A stretch of 64,000 nt of DNA from Streptomyces sp. Q6 (GTDB lineage Bacteria > Actinomycetota > Actinomycetes > Streptomycetales > Streptomycetaceae). Below are positions 62,012 to 64,000 of this stretch, one piece after another. Under the pieces are notes generated by a model. It was not told the origin of the DNA. It searched no databases and was given only the letters and a program-made list of their open reading frames with translations. The position numbers and the translations under genes are program-made. The first letter of the stretch is position 1. The number at the start of each line of letters is the position of its first letter. Location: NCBI RefSeq assembly GCF_036967205.1, contig NZ_CP146022.1, positions 1,054,001-1,118,000 of the forward strand, written 5' to 3'.

Positions 62012-63367
62012 ATGACCGAAGTACTCCTGCTCGCCGTCGCAGTCCTGCTGTCGCTGGCCTGCGGCGCCTTCGTGGCGGCGGAGTTCTCGCTCACCACCGT
62101 CGAGCGCGGCGATCTGGAAGACGCCGTCGAGCGCGGTGAGCGCGGCGCCGCCAGCGCCCTCAAAGCCGTACGGAATCTGACGTTCCAGCTGTCCGGCGCC
62201 CAGCTCGGCATCACCGTCACCAACCTCGTCGTCGGCATGCTCGCCGAGCCGTCCATCGGCAAGCTCATCGCCGGGCCGCTGAAGTCGTTGGGCGTGCCCG
62301 CCTCGGCGTCCTCGTCGGTCGCGCTGGTGATCGGCACCGCCCTGTCGACCGTGTTCCTGATGGTCGTCGGGGAGCTCGTCCCGAAGAACTGGGCGATCTC
62401 GTCACCGCTGGCGGTCTCCAAGCGGGTGGCGACGCCGCAGCGCTGGTTCAGCGCCGCGTTCCGCCCGTTCATCACGCATCTGAACAACACCGCGAACCGG
62501 CTCGTCCGCCGTTTCGGCATCGAGCCCACCGAGGAGCTGGCCTCCGCGCGCAGCCCGCAGGAGCTCATGGCGCTCGCCCGGCACTCCGCGAAGGCGGGCG
62601 CGCTGGAGGCGGACACCGCCGAGCTGTTCGTGCGGACGCTGAACCTGGCCGACCTGACCGCGGAGAACGTGATGACGCCGCGCGTCCAGGTCGTCGCCCT
62701 CGACCTCCAGGCCACCTGCGAGGACGTGGCGAACGCGACGCGCGCCACCGGCCTGTCCCGGTTCCCCGTCTACCGCGGCAACCTCGACTCGGTCGTCGGC
62801 GTCGTCCACATCAAGGACGTCCTCGCCGTGCCCGACGAGGAGCGGGGCCGCAAGCGCGTGTCCGACCTGCTGCGCGAGCCGCTGCTCGTCCCCGAGACAC
62901 TGACGGTGGAGCGGTTGCTCGACCGGCTCTCCGGCAAGCGCACGATGGCCGTGGTGATCGACGAGTACGGCGGCACGGCCGGCGTCGCCACCCTGGAGGA
63001 CATCGTCGAGGAGGTCGTCGGCGAGGTCCGGGACGAGCACGACCCGCACGAGACGCCCGACATCGCGCCCGCCGGCACCGACGAGGAGGGCCGCACCCTG
63101 TACTCGGCCGACGGCGCCGCCCGCACCGACCAGCTCGCGCGGGTCGGGATGCGGGTGCCCGACGGCCCGTACGAGACGCTGGCCGGGCTCGTCGCGAACG
63201 AGCTGGGCCGCATCCCGGACGTCGGTGACAGCGCCGAGGTCGTGGGCTGGCGGCTCGACGTCGTGGACGCGCACGGGCACCGCGCGGCGCGCGTCCTGCT
63301 GCACGCCCCACCGAGCACGGACACGGACACCGATACGGACCACGGGACGAAGGGGGCGGCCCGATGA
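62012..63367 (+). CDS. CNNM/CorC-type transmembrane protein with CBS pair
   Basis: A 451-residue protein. N-terminal DUF21 domain with four helices (FVAAEFSLTTVERGDLE, GTALSTVFLMVVGELVPKNWAI), two CBS domains (VMTPRVQVVALDLQA; LVPETLTVERLLDRLSGKRTMAVVIDEYGGTAG) and a C-terminal CorC_HlyC domain. Members are annotated as hemolysin but probably transport or sense magnesium or other divalent cations. The tail has a Thr-Asp repeat (DTDTDTD). Confidence 0.94.
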   Translation: MTEVLLLAVAVLLSLACGAFVAAEFSLTTVERGDLEDAVERGERGAASALKAVRNLTFQLSGAQLGITVTNLVVGMLAEPSIGKLIAGPLKSLGVPASASSSVALVIGTALSTVFLMVVGELVPKNWAISSPLAVSKRVATPQRWFSAAFRPFITHLNNTANRLVRRFGIEPTEELASARSPQELMALARHSAKAGALEADTAELFVRTLNLADLTAENVMTPRVQVVALDLQATCEDVANATRATGLSRFPVYRGNLDSVVGVVHIKDVLAVPDEERGRKRVSDLLREPLLVPETLTVERLLDRLSGKRTMAVVIDEYGGTAGVATLEDIVEEVVGEVRDEHDPHETPDIAPAGTDEEGRTLYSADGAARTDQLARVGMRVPDGPYETLAGLVANELGRIPDVGDSAEVVGWRLDVVDAHGHRAARVLLHAPPSTDTDTDTDHGTKGAAR

Positions 63368-64000
63368 CCGCGATCCAATTGCTGATCGGCCTGCTCACGC
63401 TGGTCGTCAACGCCTTCTTCGTGGGCGCCGAGTTCGCCCTGATCTCCGTGCGCCGCAGCCAGATCGAGCCCCACGCGGAGAACGGGAACCGCCGGGCGCG
63501 CAGCGTCCTGTGGGGTCTGGAGCACGTGTCGGCGATGCTCGCCGCGGCCCAGCTCGGCATCACGCTGTGCACGCTGGTGCTCGGCATCGTCGCCGAGCCG
63601 GCCATCGCGCACCTGCTGGAGCCCGCGTTCGACGCGGCCGGGGTGCCGCACGGTCTGGTCCACCCGATCTCGTTCGTGATCGCGCTGACCGTGGCCACGT
63701 ATCTGCACATGCTCCTCGGCGAGATGGTCCCGAAGAACATCGCGCTCGCCGAGCCGGAGCGCTCGGCGCTGCTGCTCGGACCGCCGCTCGTCGCCCTGGC
63801 CCGCGCGCTGCGCCCGGTGATCTTCACGGTCAACGCCTTCGCGAACGCGCTGCTCAAGCTGTTGCGGGTCGAGGTGAAGGACGAGGTCTCGGCGACGTTC
63901 TCGGACGACGAGCTCGCCCGGATCGTCAAGGACTCCTCGGCGGCCGGCCTGATCGACGACCGTGCGCAGGAGCGGCTGCACGACGCGCTGGAGCTGGGCC
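63364..64000 (+). CDS. Second CNNM/CorC-type transmembrane protein, partial
   Basis: The first 212 residues of a DUF21-domain protein (FFVGAEFALISVRRSQIEPHAENG, ATYLHMLLGEMVPKNIALAEPER), cut by the window end before the CBS domains. ATG 63364 overlaps the stop of the preceding paralogue (ATGA). The pair probably forms a heteromeric membrane complex. Confidence 0.93.
   Translation, partial: MTAIQLLIGLLTLVVNAFFVGAEFALISVRRSQIEPHAENGNRRARSVLWGLEHVSAMLAAAQLGITLCTLVLGIVAEPAIAHLLEPAFDAAGVPHGLVHPISFVIALTVATYLHMLLGEMVPKNIALAEPERSALLLGPPLVALARALRPVIFTVNAFANALLKLLRVEVKDEVSATFSDDELARIVKDSSAAGLIDDRAQERLHDALELG

Overview
The window is a gene-dense, very GC-rich stretch of a Streptomyces (or close streptomycete) chromosome. 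Several things point there: strong third-position GC bias, a conservon (sensor kinase-like, roadblock, DUF742, GTPase), an rppA-CYP158-cupin operon, an SSI-type protease inhibitor, an XRE/DUF397/ATPase triad, MurT/GatD, F420-dependent oxidoreductases and GTG/TTG starts with AAGGAGG-like ribosome sites. No rRNA, tRNA, transposase, integrase or CRISPR array was seen, so this looks like ordinary chromosome with some species-variable genes rather than a mobile island.

Layout. 1-5.8 kb: a partial DUF457 membrane protein, a DUF3516-type DEAD/DEAH helicase, TesB thioesterase, a TPR protein and a DUF6397-like protein. 6.0-11.8 kb: a solitary roadblock protein, a PPOX/F420 oxidoreductase, and a minus-strand conservon cvnA-B-C-D that is preceded on the same strand by an MHYT-domain membrane sensor. 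12-18.7 kb: a methyltransferase, an alpha/beta hydrolase divergent from a PadR regulator with repeated operators, hypothetical proteins, a secreted tannase/feruloyl-esterase-like hydrolase and a fatty acid desaturase. 18.8-26.1 kb: a SNF2 helicase/SWIM pair, then rppA-P450-cupin (tetrahydroxynaphthalene/flaviolin-type pigment). 26.1-32.1 kb: acyl-CoA dehydrogenase divergent from TetR, peptide deformylase, murT-gatD (lipid II amidation) and phosphofructokinase. 32.2-37.5 kb: CtaG-like protein, SSI inhibitor, PlsC-like acyltransferase, an epimerase and a secreted tripeptidyl-peptidase-like hydrolase. 37.6-42.2 kb: urease operon ureABCFGD (minus strand, no ureE). 42.4-48 kb: TetR divergent from a membrane protein, an orphan Phd/YefM antitoxin divergent from an atypical ClpP paralogue, an NlpC/P60 protein under a ydaO-type (c-di-AMP) riboswitch, a DUF6328 protein and LysE/LysR. 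49-51 kb: ATPase, XRE and DUF397. 50.9-55.4 kb: biotin genes bioF divergent from bioB-bioA-bioD, where bioD carries an apparent one-base frameshift. 55.5-64 kb: methyltransferase, RHH/Fic-like toxin-antitoxin pair, MacB-like ABC exporter, LLM oxidoreductase, GNAT and two tandem CNNM/CorC-type membrane proteins, the last cut by the window end.

Functional links. Many neighbours are translationally coupled by ATGA or short overlaps (tesB/TPR, cvnA/B, SNF2/SWIM, rppA/P450/cupin, ureG/ureD, ureB/ureC, bioB/bioA, XRE/DUF397, CNNM pair), which supports co-function. The observations most worth a second look are a ClpP paralogue whose catalytic His is Asp, divergent from an orphan antitoxin with a three-half-site TGTAC array; the bioD frameshift; the MHYT-led conservon; the c-di-AMP riboswitch; and the 32-bp phased operators at padR.
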